A DNA stretch of 64,000 nt from the NCBI RefSeq assembly GCF_029784155.1, contig NC_073691.1, positions 58,514,217-58,578,216 of the forward strand. The letters are read 5' to 3'. Shown here piece by piece: positions 23,999 through 38,900 of this stretch. Positions within the stretch are counted from its first letter, which is position 1. Every line of letters starts with the position of its first letter. Under the pieces are notes generated by a model that was given only the letters and a program-made list of their open reading frames with translations, made no database searches and was not told where the DNA came from. The position numbers and the translations under genes are program-made. This DNA is from Uranotaenia lowii. Lineage: Eukaryota > Arthropoda > Insecta > Diptera > Culicidae.

Positions 23999-26900
23999 AT
24001 GTTAGAATCGATCAAGTTTTTCATCTTTATTTTGCTGCTATTGCTAACGATTATGCTGAACCAGAATGTTACGTCGAAAAAATCCGGCGAACTAGATCTC
24101 AACCAGTTTTGGACCATCGAAAATTCTAATCGGAGTAAGTTATCGAGCCTGTAGTCTCTCTAGAGTAAGTTGGTAGTTATATAGGGTGTCCCATTATGTC
24201 TAAGCACGATTTAAAACGAACAGTATAAAAACAATTTAGGAGCAAATCCATTTATTTTTTACTCTGATGTTCTCTACAGTCTTCTTGTACAATGAATCAA
24301 TAAAAAAGATAGATTCCAGTCAATCGTAGTAATCGATTTTTAGGTTCAGCACTAGACTGCCCCAAATTTGTAAAGGAAATTTCAAACTTGTGAAATGTTA
24401 TGCGCTGCAGGCTAGAATTGATCCTAGGCCTAGTACAAGCTCTCATGCAAAACATGGGCCAGATCAAATCACGGGAAGGGGTCGCTCAACGAGGCTGAAG
24501 TTTGTATAGGATTTTGAGACATTTTGTTCGGGAGTAACATGAAAACCAGTTTTTTTATAAATAACTTTGGTCCCCTTCGGTTTTTTTTGAATACGATCCC
24601 TTCCCGTGATCCGATATGGCCCAAATTTTGCATGAGATTTTGTACTAAGCCTAGGATCATGTTTAACATGCATCGCATAACTTTTTCAATAGTCGGGTCA
24701 TTTGAGGCACTCTATGGGACACTCTATAAATTTCAATCGTTTTTCATCATGCTGAAGCTAAACTCAAAAATATCCAACGCAAACTAGGAAACAAACATGA
24801 GTTTGGTTCACTGACAAATCATTTCACACTTTAGTGTGTCAAATTTCACACATTTTGGAAATAAGTAGACCAACACATTAAATGTGTGAAGGTACCGCTG
24901 CACACTAATGGGAAATACCGCTTAAGGAAACGAAATGTGTGCGTTTCACACATTATGCAAAAAGCGTTTAAAACAGGAAAATGTGTGAATATCACAAAAC
25001 AGTTCAATTTAGGTAAACGGGAGGTGATAGTTAAACTTATTTTCATTCATTTGGATATTGAAACATCATGATTTGAAATTCAATTTTTTGTTTTATTAAT
25101 TCTCGCACATTTTCAGTAATTATTTAATTTAAGTGCTGCGGGGGGAGCAATTCCATGAGCTTTTTCTACCAGCCAGAACAAGCCGGCGATACCAGGCCGG
25201 ATCTGAAAGTGAAATTCATGCATTAGTCGATTTATTTTCAAAATTTCAGGTGCTGTGCGGGTTTACTTGCCATTGTTCTTTCATGACTTGAAGCGACTTT
25301 AGGGATGATTGCTGCTTGGCTCGCGCATGACTGTTTGTGATTTCACACACTTTTTCCTTAATCTGCGAATTCGTATAATGTGTAAATTTCAAACTTGCAT
25401 GGTGTGTGAAAACCACACTCGAGTTTGACAGCTCCATATATTTGCAGATAATGTGTGAAACTATTTTGCAAAATGTGTGAAATGATTTATCAGTGTTGTA
25501 CATGGATGGACTTAGAGGGTGATACGGTCAAAATTTGGTCAAGGGAAAACGCGTGTAAATCGGTGATATCGTTTATTTAAAAAATCAAATTAAATTTCTT
25601 TTTCAAGTTTAAATTGGGTAAAATTCAGGAAAAATATTCAGTTCGGCTTCCGCTTTTCCAAATCCGAATTGCCGGGCCTTACGCTTTACCCCTGGCATCA
25701 GATTTTGTACAGCCACCTTGTCCACCTTCTTCGCCGCAGAAAGCCAGTTTGCCTTGAACTGCTGCTCGTCCTTAGCATTTTTTTGATCATCTTTAGGTTC
25801 CGCTTGATAATAGCCCAGTATTTCTCAATTGGGCGGAGCTCTGGCGTGTTGGGAGGGTTCTTGTCCTTGGGAACCACCTGCACGTTGTTGGCGGCGTACC
25901 ACTCCATGGCCTTTTTACCGTAATGGCAAGCTGCCAAATCCGGCCAAAACAGTACGGAACAACCGTGTTTCTTCAGGAAAGGCAGCAGACGTTTATTCAA
26001 ACACTCTTTTACGTAAATGTCTTGGTTGATAGTCCCGGAAGCTATGAAAATGCTGCTTTTCAAGCCACAGGTACAGATGGCTTGCCAAACCAGATATTTC
26101 TTCGCGAACTTTGACAGTTTCATGTGCTAGAAAATATCTGCTACCTTTCCCTTTTGCCGTATAAAACTCCTGTCCCGGAAGCTGCTTATAGTCTACCAAC
26201 TTACTCTAGGCTTTGACGTAGGTTTCGTCGTCCATTACCACGCAGTCAAACTTCGTCAGCATCGTCGTGTACAGCCTCCGGGATCGCGCTTTGGCCGTCG
26301 TATTTTGTTTATCATCGTGATTTGGAGTCACTACCTTCTTGTAAGTCGATAGTCCGGCTCGTTTTTTGGCTCGATGCACGGTTGTAGACGATACACCCAG
26401 CTTATTTGCGGCATCTCGGAGAGAGAGGTTAGGGTTTCGCTTGCAACTACCGGCAACTCTCTTGGTCGTCTCAGCGGCTTCCGGTTTTCGATTTCCCCCC
26501 GATCCAGACTTCCTGGCTGTCGACAAACGTTCCCCAAACACTTTAATTGCATTTGTAACGGTTGATTTAGCAATTTTTAGCGATTTTGCCAGCTTTGCGT
26601 GCGAGTAGCTCGGATTTTCGCGATGCGCGAGCAAAATTTTGATACGCTGCTCTTCTTCCTTGGACGGCATTTTGACAAATGAAGAGTGAATTCCAAAATC
26701 AAAATAGGAGCAACATTCTACACACACATACCTTCAAAATGAAAGGTGTTCAAGTTTTTTTTAAATGCAAAATTGAAAGAAATACGTCAAGTTGATATTG
26801 ACCAAATTTTGACCGTATCACCCTTTAAAGTGTTCTTAGAACTAATCACTTACTCCCTATTGAGCTAATCAGAAAATCCTTGCAAAGACCAAACAAACCA

Positions 26901-29900
26901 ATCAAACAGTAAAAAAGATTAAACGAATAATAGGGGAAAAAAAACCTTCGTTTGACCACTTCTGCGAATCAGATGGTTTTTTTTCTGATTTACCAATGTT
27001 TCTAGATTAGAGAAAATCTGGTCATATTAAGTCAAGAGTTCTTTCGACAAACCTTTACGCAGCGAAAAGATGTTTTATTTCAAAGGAAAATGTCGGATAA
27101 CGAAGGATATTTTCCCTTTGATTTTGGGAGAAATAAAATTTCTTTGGTTCAAATGCATTTTGCTTTGTTTCAAAGAATTTTTCTTTTCAAAAATCGTTGA
27201 TTAAAAATTTCAATGCTTTGATACAAAAACAGTTTCATTTGATTCAAAGTTATTTTCAATGTAATGTAACCGTCAGTGCTCAGAACTGTTGATATGCTTG
27301 GATGAATGTGAAAAATTTTCCTCTCAATGTCTACGTTTCACGTTTCCATCATTGCGCCCAATCAGTCAACATAGTAATCTGTGACTGACTGTCGAAAAAA
27401 GTCACTTCAATTTCTTACTCGTGAATGTGAACTTTTAAAAACTCAGTCAACTGAACTCGGAGATTATGATAGAGTTGAAATATTTACCCAAATTAAATCT
27501 CAGATATTTCTTAAACAATAAATCCAATCATTTTGCAGTCTTCAACAAAGTTTTCAAATAAGTTAAAATCTTTAATATCAAATACTCACTTTTTTTCAGC
27601 AGTGTCTGGAATGTTATCGTTTTAAAATTCTAAAAATTGTGGAATTTAATATTTTTAAAGCGATGTATCTTTGAATATAGAATATCTAAACAAAAGCTGA
27701 ATCCTTGATAAGATGGAGAATATTCAAAGGATTCTAAATCAGTTTTTGTTTTTCAAGTAGGTTTGTTGTTTCGTCAGTTATCAATGACCGATTTTACCCG
27801 AAATTGGTCAATTTCAAAATTCCCACACGCGATATATGTAACTAAAACAAGAGCTTATAGACAAAATCGGACAAATGATTCGAATTCAGGACGCCAAAAT
27901 CATCCAAAAACAATAATTGAAACATAAGCACCAAAAAATGCTGTTCCCTACTGTAATCATTTGAAAGCAAGCTTTAAAGTTAAAATTTACATTACATTGG
28001 TTGAACGTGGTCCAAGAACACTTAACTGAATCATAATCTTACTGTAATTTTAGAGTTATTCAGTATTGTCTTATATAAACTATGAAAAATTCTGCTTAGG
28101 GAAGATGAGGGCATAACGAGCACCCAGGGCATAATGAGCACTACGCTTTTCTACGAAAGTACGTATTTTCTTAAATAAATTTTCATGAGGATTTGTTTCT
28201 TACTTCCTATAGTATTAATTTTTCACAAAAAAAGGAATCTCCTTATCATCTTTACAGAGATATTTAAAAAAAACTAGCTTGGTTCTCAAGTTACGAAAAT
28301 ATTATAATTTTTGAGCACCACGAAATAAGCTCTTATGATCTTAAAATAACCTTGATCTATAATGTACACATTGCAACATGATGTACACATTGTTTCTCAA
28401 TTTTTACCATCATAAAATTTTTGATTTTTCACTTTTATCAATTTTAAACACGTTTTTACTTAAATTTGTTGACTAGGGGCATATAGAGCACCATATTATC
28501 GAGGCATAATGAGCATTTTCTGCCGTAGAATCTAGCAGCGAAAATTGATTTATAGCGCCACACCTTGACTAGTTTTCATCCGACGATTTAGCCTATTGGT
28601 AAGGTGTCGGAGAGGTAATCAAAAGACTAGAGTTAAATTTCTGTTCGAGGTGATTTTTTTCCATTTACAATTCATGATCGATTTTTTATTGTTACATTAT
28701 ACGGCTAGTAGCATCATCCTCCGAACAAAGCAAGTATTCTACAAACAGACCTAGATTATTTTGTTATTGCTTTGTTTGATGAATCTACGACTCACCTGAA
28801 TTCATCGAATTGAATTCGCTGCTAGATTCCCCGGCAGAAAACGCACATCTTGCCCTGATTAATGGTGCTAATACTGCCTCAGGGGGGGTTCTCATTATGC
28901 CTCCACAGTGGCTGGTTTTCAGCTTTTGGCAAAATTTTTTAAAATGCATTTTTTAACGTTTTCATCTACTTTTTCACGTTTCAGCCCGTTAGGGAATAGG
29001 CTTTTCAAGTGTCTGAACACGAAACAATAATGTAACCTCCATATTATAGCTATTTTCTATGGTTAAAAAACCGTTTTCCTTAAGGTGGCCATTATGCCCC
29101 CATCTCCCCTATTTTTGAGAAAAAAGACGTATTTGTACTAATGAATTGAAATTGATGCTGAAGTTTAATTTTATACTGTGGGTTTTGAAATATTAGTTTT
29201 GTCGTCATAAATGTTGTTCGTGTTCATACATACCACTCAAGCACCGAAAACTGTGGGAGTCAGTGAACTTTTTAAAAGTTTTTCAAGAAAAAAAAAGCGG
29301 GACATTTTGAAGAAAAAGCGGGACGACGGGACATTCACCAAAAAAGCGGGACGGATCGCAACCCTACTTTTATCTTCACTACACCAACCAAAATTCACAA
29401 GCCAAAAAAATCTTATCGCGTCCACTCATTGCAAACCAAAAGAATCTCGTTTTCCAAAACCTTTCAAACTCACGTTTCACTCTCTCTCTCTCTTTCTCTG
29501 AATCGTTACAATTGATAGGTCTATATCCTTTTCTCGAATGCTTGCGATTATGCGTTGATTCAGTCAACTGAATTCGGAGATTATGATAGAGTTGAAATTG
29601 CAAACAACACGCATGTTTTTTGGGATTTTACCGCCTGGGCGTTTTTATCCCCTACAAACATTGACAGTGAATAGTCATAATGAAATTTGTCTATGCTAAC
29701 ATGATTTTATTTCATCGTTTTTCGAAACACGTGGGGATGAAATTTAGTTTTCTCTCATTCATGCCCTACTGCGGTCAACGAAAATGATTTCTTCGAGCTC
29801 TGGTAACCGTAATGTGATCGAGATATATATTCAAAAGCATTTATTCATTGAACCATTTTCCACTTATTCCAATTGGAAGACCTCGGACCACTGGCTATCG

Positions 29901-32900
29901 ATATTGGTTGATCGATAGAAACCTTCTTCTTCGGAACTTGTAAGTGGTTCGTTTTAGGTGGTCGAACTTTCTTCGAGAGCACTTGCTGGAAACGGCTGCC
30001 TTCGATCGCTGCCGGAAACCAAGAGGCCTGCAGCCGAATTCCGGGCAAAAAATGTCGTGAAAGAAAAGAAATTATTGAAGACATTTTCAAAATTTTCTTA
30101 TCTTGGAATTCCGGTGAATTTAAAGAAGACATTTTTTGACGTATAAAAAAGAAAACATAATTTTCAATCTCTTCGGATTTTTTTCGTTGCGAAATTTTCT
30201 TAGATTGACATTCCGGTCAATTCAAAGAAGACAATTTTTGACGTTTGAAATAGAAAACGAGATTTTTAATTTCTTCAGCATTTTTGCTTCGGAAATTTCA
30301 AAAGACATTTCTTTTCAGTGAGGATTTTTGTTAAATTATACGTTTATACCTATTAAAACTTTAAAATAATGGAGCAAATGATTGGATCATATTACTATGT
30401 AAAAAAAGTGGTATAAACGCCTAGAAAAAATCGAACTACTTCGGCATCGTCGTTATTTGAGAGATATTAGTAATCCATTTGATATTTCGGATGGAAATTT
30501 CAAAAAACTCTTTCGAATGCCAAAATGTTTGGCTAAGAAGTTTATTAACTTACTGGATCAACAATTGAACGCTATCCCATTAAAGGATGAAAGATCCACA
30601 ACAATTCCGGTACATTTAAAAGTTCTAAGAACATTGCGATATCTTGGCTCAGGTTATCGATTAAACCTAATTAATCTAAATCAATAAGTTTGACACTTTC
30701 GAATGTACAACTATAACATATTTCATCATATCAACACATCCGATTGTTTACAAACACGTAACTTTCTAGATTCATTTTTCAAAACTTTCAATTATGCCTT
30801 CAACACTCAACGATATGTTTTTTTCATATTTAATTGCATGCACGATGAGCAAGATTTGAAGTATTTTATCTAACAATATTGAATATTGCTGTTATAAATA
30901 GTTTTCAGTATTACAAATATAATTTTATTCTAATTACCATGCTAAATATCGGGAAACATGGGAGAAAGACGGTGCCAACAAAAAGTCGTTTTGAAAAGCC
31001 TCACCGACAACAAACGTCAAAGACGTCTGGCGGTGAATAGGTGAACTATACTTTTTTCTTCTCTTACATTTGGTTTTTTTTTCTTTCTCTTTACTTTTTC
31101 GGAATCAGCCAAGAAGAAAAGACATTTTTATGAAGAGAACGACAATTTTAGAATTTCTTTTCTAGAAGAGATTTTCGGAAATTTTCTTCAAATACCGGAA
31201 TTCGGCTGCTGGTGTAGCAACTTGATTCGCTAAGTCAATTCAGCGTCTCGACGCTGCACTGTTCACTTGCGTTCTTCCCAAAATGTGATGACTTCGCGGC
31301 TGCATCTTAAGCGTACGCAACGCTTCGGGCCATGTGCGTTTTCGGTTTCACCTTATTTTCCGCAGCTTATCCCGTATTCAAATTCGTACACAACTTTGGC
31401 TTAAGCTAGCTATTTAAAATATTTAAATAAACAAAACAAAACAATGTTACTCGTTCGGTAGCATATGACATTTCTCGCCTCCTTAGTGGCGCAAGGACTA
31501 ATGCTAGAATGCCGCTTAAGACCGAGGAGGTCAGCTGTTGACAGATCGAACAGAAGCAGCAATCAAAGTTATGAAATCCAACAAAGGGCCTTGGATTGAT
31601 TGCATCCCTGCTGAAGTGCTGAAAGCCGACCCTGCCTTGTCATCACAAATGTTGTACCGTCTTTTCGCTGACATTTGGGATTTTGCAACATTCCTGGCTG
31701 ACTGGATGCAGGGTATCCTTGTACAATGTAGGGGGAAGTCGTCTACTACCGGACACTTAAGGTTTTTAAGCAATAACTTCAAAAATAGATTTTTGTAAAT
31801 TTTGGTTCCTCTACTTATTTGAAGAGTATCAATATTATGATCACTTAACTATACTAGAAAAAAATTAATTTACAACATATTCATGTGGTAAGAGAAATCA
31901 TTTCATGTTAGTTTTCACTCATTTCCAAAAGTGTTCTCTATGGCCGGACACTACGAATTACTTCAGCCAAGTTGTCACCAATGGCACAAAAACGTATCAA
32001 AATGACAGAAATCACTTGCACAGGTCTTGTGAGTATGTGTTTTCCAATACTGAACGATCTATGAAGCCAGTCATAAAAGTTTTTTTGACAAACCAGAATG
32101 AAACATTTGTTTCGAAAAAACTAGAGAAAAATTGTCTATGACCGGACAGCAAAATCATAAGTTTCTCAGAGGACCAAAATAGTTTCGTTATTGAATTCTT
32201 ATCTTCTGCTAACCATTTGAGGGTGCTATAGAGATGAAAAAGTGAAAGTTTCAAATTGAAATCTTCTATAAATTTTAATATTTTCTTGTCCGGTCATAGA
32301 CAACATCTTGGTGTCCGGTCATAGACAAATCGCATTTTTTTTAAATTTTCCTAAAATTTCGTTTAAACTTCCGTTTTATTATCTTATATCTACTGTAGTC
32401 GAAAGATAACCAATCAACGATGTCGTTCATGTGCAGTTCAAATTTTACAAGCCAAAAAAACTTACCACAATACAAATGCAAAGTTTAGGCGATCCTCTCC
32501 GTACTACTAGGCAAAAGCTTCAGATGTCTTTCATTGGTTAACCTTTTCAGATTGGATTACCATATTTCTAACACCATATCAGGCTACAGTTTACTTTATT
32601 TTCATGGCGTTAAAACATTATTAGGATATTGTGTTTTCGAAAAATCTATGTTGTCCGGCCATAGGCGATGTCCGGTCATAGACGACTTCCCCCTACATGT
32701 CCCTGAGATAGGAGACTTAACAGAATGATCCTGAGCATAATCCAGGGCAAGAATGAAGCTACACATCGAGGGCAACAAGCTGGATTCCGATCCAAACGAT
32801 CATGTGTGGACCACATCACAACGTTACGAATAATACTGGAACAAATCAGCGACATTCAGGACTCTCTTCTGCTAGTGATCGTTGATTTCGAAAAAACATT

Positions 32901-35900
32901 CGGCCGACTTAACCTCATCGAAGCACAGCACGAGGTATTTCCGTGTAAGGTCCTGTACGACGGTGTCTTGTCCGATCCAATCCCGGTAACTGCTGGAGTA
33001 AGGCAAGGATGCATCGTTATTACCTCTTCTTTTTCTTATCGTAATGGATGAGTTCTTGACTAGATCGATTGAAGGTTGACCAAACCGAGGCCTAGCTCAA
33101 GGCGGCGTAATATAGCCATACAGTTGACGAAACCCTTGGCAGGTAGCAAGGGAAGACGCTGGCTCCGGATTGTCACAGTGGGGATCTTTTATCTCGACCC
33201 TGTGCGTCGTACAATCGGCACCGGACCCTTAGAAGAGATCTCGCGATAAACTATGGAAATTCCACCCCCGCCCCCCCCCCCCCCCTCTCCCGAGCTTAAT
33301 AGGTATTGTTGTAGGTAGAGCACATTCGCGCGAGTATGGCCTTCCATCCGCGAAGTCCTAATGTTCAGAATGTTCTCCGAATAGGACCAAGATGAGGGTG
33401 TCTCAAATGATTTTGGGGCGCAGGGGGTAATAGGTGGGAATATTTTGAGCAGACTCGCACTGGGTAGACGCGGTTACAGGATGCAATTCGCAGAAGAATA
33501 TACTACCTCAATGATCAAAAAGAAAAAAAAGTTCGACTGTCCAATGTGGTTATAAGTTATGCAAGTTTTAATGAGTTCAATCAAAAATATTTTTGAGTTA
33601 AGTTTCACATGTACAAATAAACAATAATTTATTGAGGACAAAAACTGTAATGAATGATTTAGCAGTAAGTTTTTCAATAAATCCGTTTAATAATGTTCTA
33701 GCGCTCAAACTACAGAACCAATCTATACCTTCTGGGGTGTACACTGCCCTGGAACAGGACCAGATCATCGAATCGATACTGGAATTCAAAAACGACATCA
33801 CAACGAAATGGATCGGTCTGGAAAATTGGACGTACACGACGATGTTGGAGTGCGATACCAGAATACTGAACTACTCCGAAGTCATTCTTACCTTCCACGG
33901 TGTGGATACGTTCGCCCGGATCTACATTGGCAACAAACTTTTGGGCGAAACCAACAATATGTTCGTGCGGTATCGTTTCGATATTCGACATATGCTACAG
34001 GTCGAGGTATAGAAACTTGGGTTTTATGAATTTGTATACAAAATTACTTATATTTCCATTGCTTAGTGTCGAGCCAACCTCCAGTTGAGAGTAGAGATTC
34101 GGTCTTCGGTTTCGGAGGCGGCTAGCTTAGCTGCAAAATATGACAAACTTAAGATCGTGCCAGAGTGTCCGCCAGCAGTTTACCACGGAGAGTGTCACGT
34201 CAACTTGATAAGAAAAATGCAGGCCAGCTACGCGTGGGACTGGGGTTTGGCAGCCCCTTCCATGGGCATTTGGAAGTCCGTCAAGCTGGAGTTCTACGAT
34301 TCGGTGAAGATTCGCGACTTGACCTTTGCCCTGAGTGACGAAGAAACAGGTTGGGAAGTTGTTGTAGGAGTGTACCTTGAGACGGGAACCAAGGAGGCTC
34401 AACTTAAGGGAACACTCACTTTCAAATTTATGTAGGCCGCTGATTAATCTTTCTAATTTGAACCTATTTAATTTTTTTTATTCTTTTCAGGGGCATTCAA
34501 ATTGAAACGAATGAAGAAATTTTAACTGTCAAGGGTACAAGTAACTCGACCGGAGAATTTTTCATCAATCATACCCTGCACATTCCCAAGGAATCGGTGG
34601 AACTATGGTGGCCAAATGGGTACGGGGCCCAAAAATTGTACAGCCTTTACGTCAGATGGGAAGATGATAAAATAAATAGCGTTCACGAAAACTACCACGA
34701 CTCGAGAATTTCGGAAAAATCAGTACGGGTTGGGTTCCGCACCGTCAAACTTTGCCAGGAACCTTTCACGGATGGACGGATGTTTTATTTTACCGTCAAT
34801 GATGTGCCAATATTCATGAAGGGATCAAACTGGATACCGTCATCGATCCTGCCGGAAAAATCCGCCGACAAAAAATATGGTAAGTAGAACGATTACGCAT
34901 CAAACATCCTTCTGATATTCAGTTCCCGAGCGCTGCTGAAGCTGTCCGAATTTTTAGCAGCTTTAAATCTCTCGTCAGGTCGGGTTCCCATATTTCAGTA
35001 GCATCGAAGTCACGCATTGTTGTGCTTCATTTTCTTCTAGTACTTCCACCAAAGCGTTACCGAAATTTTCTTTTTTCCGATTCCACTGGTATGTTTTGTC
35101 AGAGACTATCCGCTATTTCGAAGCTGCGCTGCTGCCATCTGGGGTAGTACGATGAAGCGTGAGCAACATTCTGGGTGAACGATAAATTATAGACGACTTC
35201 ACATTGCTTCGAGTTAAGTTTCCATAAATCTAAATGATTATGAAAAAAAACACTACTTTGAAAAATTTAAGTTTGTTTTCAATTAAATTAGAATAAATTA
35301 GCCTGGTAGAAGAGTCAATTCTATCTGATAGCTCCATTTTAAAATAGTCAGTTGGTCAGAAAAAACTAACATGTAAATCAATCTTTTCGTTCATTTTCTA
35401 AACTTTTAATTTTTTCCAATTATCTATATTGGTGTATCATATCTTTATATTAAACTTTATGCGCTTCTCGTCGGTCTGTATGCATGAACAATTGGTTACT
35501 TTAAACTATTGGATTTGGTTTAGTTGTAACATTTCATGAATACGTTATATAAAAATTTAAATAGATTCAGCCTAAGACAGTATAAAGTGTTAAATTTTAA
35601 TTTTAATTTTTTTACGGCTAGTGGTTGTATAAATTTAATTTTTAATAAAATTTCTCCAAAAAAATCATATAAGGTCCGATAAAGTACAAAACATGATATA
35701 ACCATTGAACGATGTCAATTGCATACCGTTAAAGTAAACTTAAATTGTGTATTTATTCAAGGATATATTTTTTCCATGGCATTTTTACCACCATCAAATA
35801 TCCAAATCCGCCTTACAGCTTTAAAATTATTACGCCTTATAGTATGCAGCTGCAGAAGGAAACCTAATAGAAAATATCAAAAATTTATATTTTTTCGAAT

Positions 35901-38900
35901 AAAAAAAATTCTAGCTTACCAATTGTTGGTTCTTCCCCAAATTTTGAAGGAATGTTAATTGATTTCTTCTTTAACAAACTGCAATTGAAAATGTGCATTT
36001 GGCTTGAGTTTTCATTCAGAAATATGTGAAATACTCTGAAGAGTTTTTGGCGTAGTAAAAAATTGACCTTTTTTGTTGTCCATTTGCGATGCTTCACGGA
36101 ACATATACATTTTTTCCTGTAGCTCAAAATAATCTCTGAATCTTCTACTTTAAATTTGTATCCATCATTTTCTGAAAAACCCTAACCAAATCAGAGAAAA
36201 TAATGATTTATTACTAGCTAGTTTTTCCCCCTGTTTGTTTACATTTTTTGCACGCACACGATCTGTCAAAAATTAGCTTCGAAATCGCGAATTATTGGGT
36301 GAAACACAGGGGGGTGACATCCCTATCCTTTGTCATTGATTTTGACAACCATCAAAATTACGGGCCCACGATTTTGTGGGCCCATAACAAGTCTGACATT
36401 TTGCTGTCAAGGAACCGGACTAGATGTTAAATTCTAGAGAATTATGAATGATTGCACACTAACACAACAATCATTCTGGTTCCTCATTAGTTGAAATTTT
36501 GACTTTTTCAACTCTGTACTGCTTTGAGAGGAAAACACCATAAACGTTTCTCCCGATGGATAGAAAAAAAGAAAAAGATTCTTGTTCGCAAGAACCAGAT
36601 TGCCACCCCCCTGGTGAAACACCATAATCATTCAAAATAACATTAACTCGCAATCGAAGTCACGCATTGTTGTGCTTCATTTCTTATAGTACTTCCACCA
36701 AAGCGTTACCGAAATTCTCTTTTTTCCGATTCCACTGGTGCGTTTTGTCAGAGACTATTATTGGGTGAAACACCTTCATCATTCAAAATAACATTAACTC
36801 GCAAGTCTACAGGATATTTTTAAGTGTAACATTTAATCTTCTACTTGATTCTTCCGGTCCTTCAAGTTGGAACAGGACATCTCGATACTTATATTATATT
36901 TACGTTCTAAGCGATAAACGCATTTTTGCGCTTCAACAGAAGACCTAAGACATGCCTTACACCAAGAAGCATTAAGTTAATTCTGCAGTACAAGTACTGC
37001 TCAAAACAAACATGAATCGAGAGAAACTGTGTCAGGTAAAAGTGGACCTTTATCTACATACTTCCGATTTATACCCAGTCTGAAAGTAGCTGAGTTAATT
37101 TCTATCTCCTCACCGTCTGCGAATACGCGCTTCGAGTGGTCCTAGCCCTGTTTCGCGCAGAGGACTGAACCAGCTTTCAAATCGCATACAAACGCACCGT
37201 ACCAAATTTTTGGTACCAGAACGTCAGTGTGGTTCCCGAAATTAAACACTTCACCCCATAACAGACTCGAAATAGGGTAACATTTTGGTTGCCAAACGCA
37301 TCTGTTGTTGTCATACGGCAAATTTAGAATCAATTTTAACAAGGATTATACTGAAAACTCTGCATTTTGTGCCCAACCATAATTTATTAATGTTACCAAA
37401 GATCCCTTTGATTGACATTCCAGAGCCGCAGATATCATTTTAAGGATTATTAAAAAATTGGCTCTGGTTGAAATTGTTGCAATGAAGACGGCCATGTTGC
37501 CCATATACGTGTTTCAATCGTTTCAATTTTCTTCTTCCTTCGGGTTTCTTGACTGAAAACTTGGTACGTAAATGTTTGCTTCCTTCATCCCCTTGGTTTC
37601 GCGGATATGATCGGCACACCACGGGCAAAGAAAATGGCCACGTGGAGTCTAGACTTCAAATCTTAACCCTAATGCGCTCTTTAGTGTCAATATGACGCTA
37701 TTGGAAGTTTGACGGCTCGTTACTTTATTCGGGTGCTCCCAAATAAAACAATTTCTTCGGGGATCCTCAATGAATTATTGAAATCTTTTATTTTGCATTA
37801 TTTTTTTTTCATGGACGCACCCTGAAAGCCCAGGAAAAAAAACTCCATAATCAGACCTTGAGTATCAATTTGACACTCCTCGTTCAAAACCGCTATATAT
37901 CTCTTGTTTCTCAACCGATTTTTACAAAATTATTATTATAAATCAGAGTTTTGGAAAACTTGTAATGTAACTCAAATATGTTTCTCAAACAATATTCACC
38001 AGAACACTTCAATTTTACGTTATTCGAGGTCTAAGAACCGAAAAAAATTGCTTTGGAAAAAAACTGTATCAGCTACGAAATGCTAAAAAAAAATTTTACT
38101 CGGTGTCCAAGAAAGCTGAAATTAGAAGCTTTTTATTTTTTTTATTTACAAATGGTTTTATTAAGGCATTTTACTTATAAAGTTTTTTATGTGCCAGGAG
38201 TATTTTTCCTAACTTTGGGTTAGTAAGAAGGGGGGGAGGGGGGGGGGGGCGAATTAGAAGCTATACGTTGCACATAAAGATTTTTTTTTTTGAAATTTAT
38301 TAAGATCTTGACCACAAAAATGTAAAAAAGGTGTAAAAACCGTAGGCACTTTTGAATCAATGAACCGTCAAAAAATTTTAACTCACACCATCAAGGTTGC
38401 CGAAATCACAGAAAAATCTTTAATTTCACAGAATTTTGAGCAAATTTTCATCACAGAATCTGTGTCACAGACAGACTTGTAAACCATCGACATTTTCTCT
38501 GACAGTCGCACAGCCTGCTTTTATCAGTATCATTGTTCGTGCCATCAAACGAATGCGACCGAAAACTTGCCGAACAGTCGACTACCATCAAACGAAACGA
38601 CATTCATTCTTCTTTGTGTGATTGTCGAACGAAATTTCGTGTCTTGGTACACGAGAGGGATAATTTGATGGTCAAACGACCATCATTCCCGACAGTTTAC
38701 GACATCGCCTATCTCTTTCACGCAGCAAAACTTACAGACTCAATAAGCAAATGCAATCTTTTCTATTCACTCCCTCCTGTTGAAAAAAAAACTCGTCACT
38801 CTGCAGCGCCGGGTGATGTTTGGATGTGTTGGTCGAACAATGTGGAATGATTATCTCGATTATCTACGCAAGAGGGATGACAGGCAAACGACTAACCACA

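Noticed and set aside
25669..26123. + strand frames over the Tc1 transposase
   Set aside because: Antisense shadows of the DD37E transposase.
28580..28660. Functional tRNA gene
   Set aside because: A and B boxes are present but no cloverleaf or acceptor stem can be drawn.
33262..33288. Biological meaning of the poly-C run
   Set aside because: Homopolymer most likely from slippage or assembly; nothing beside it supports a function.
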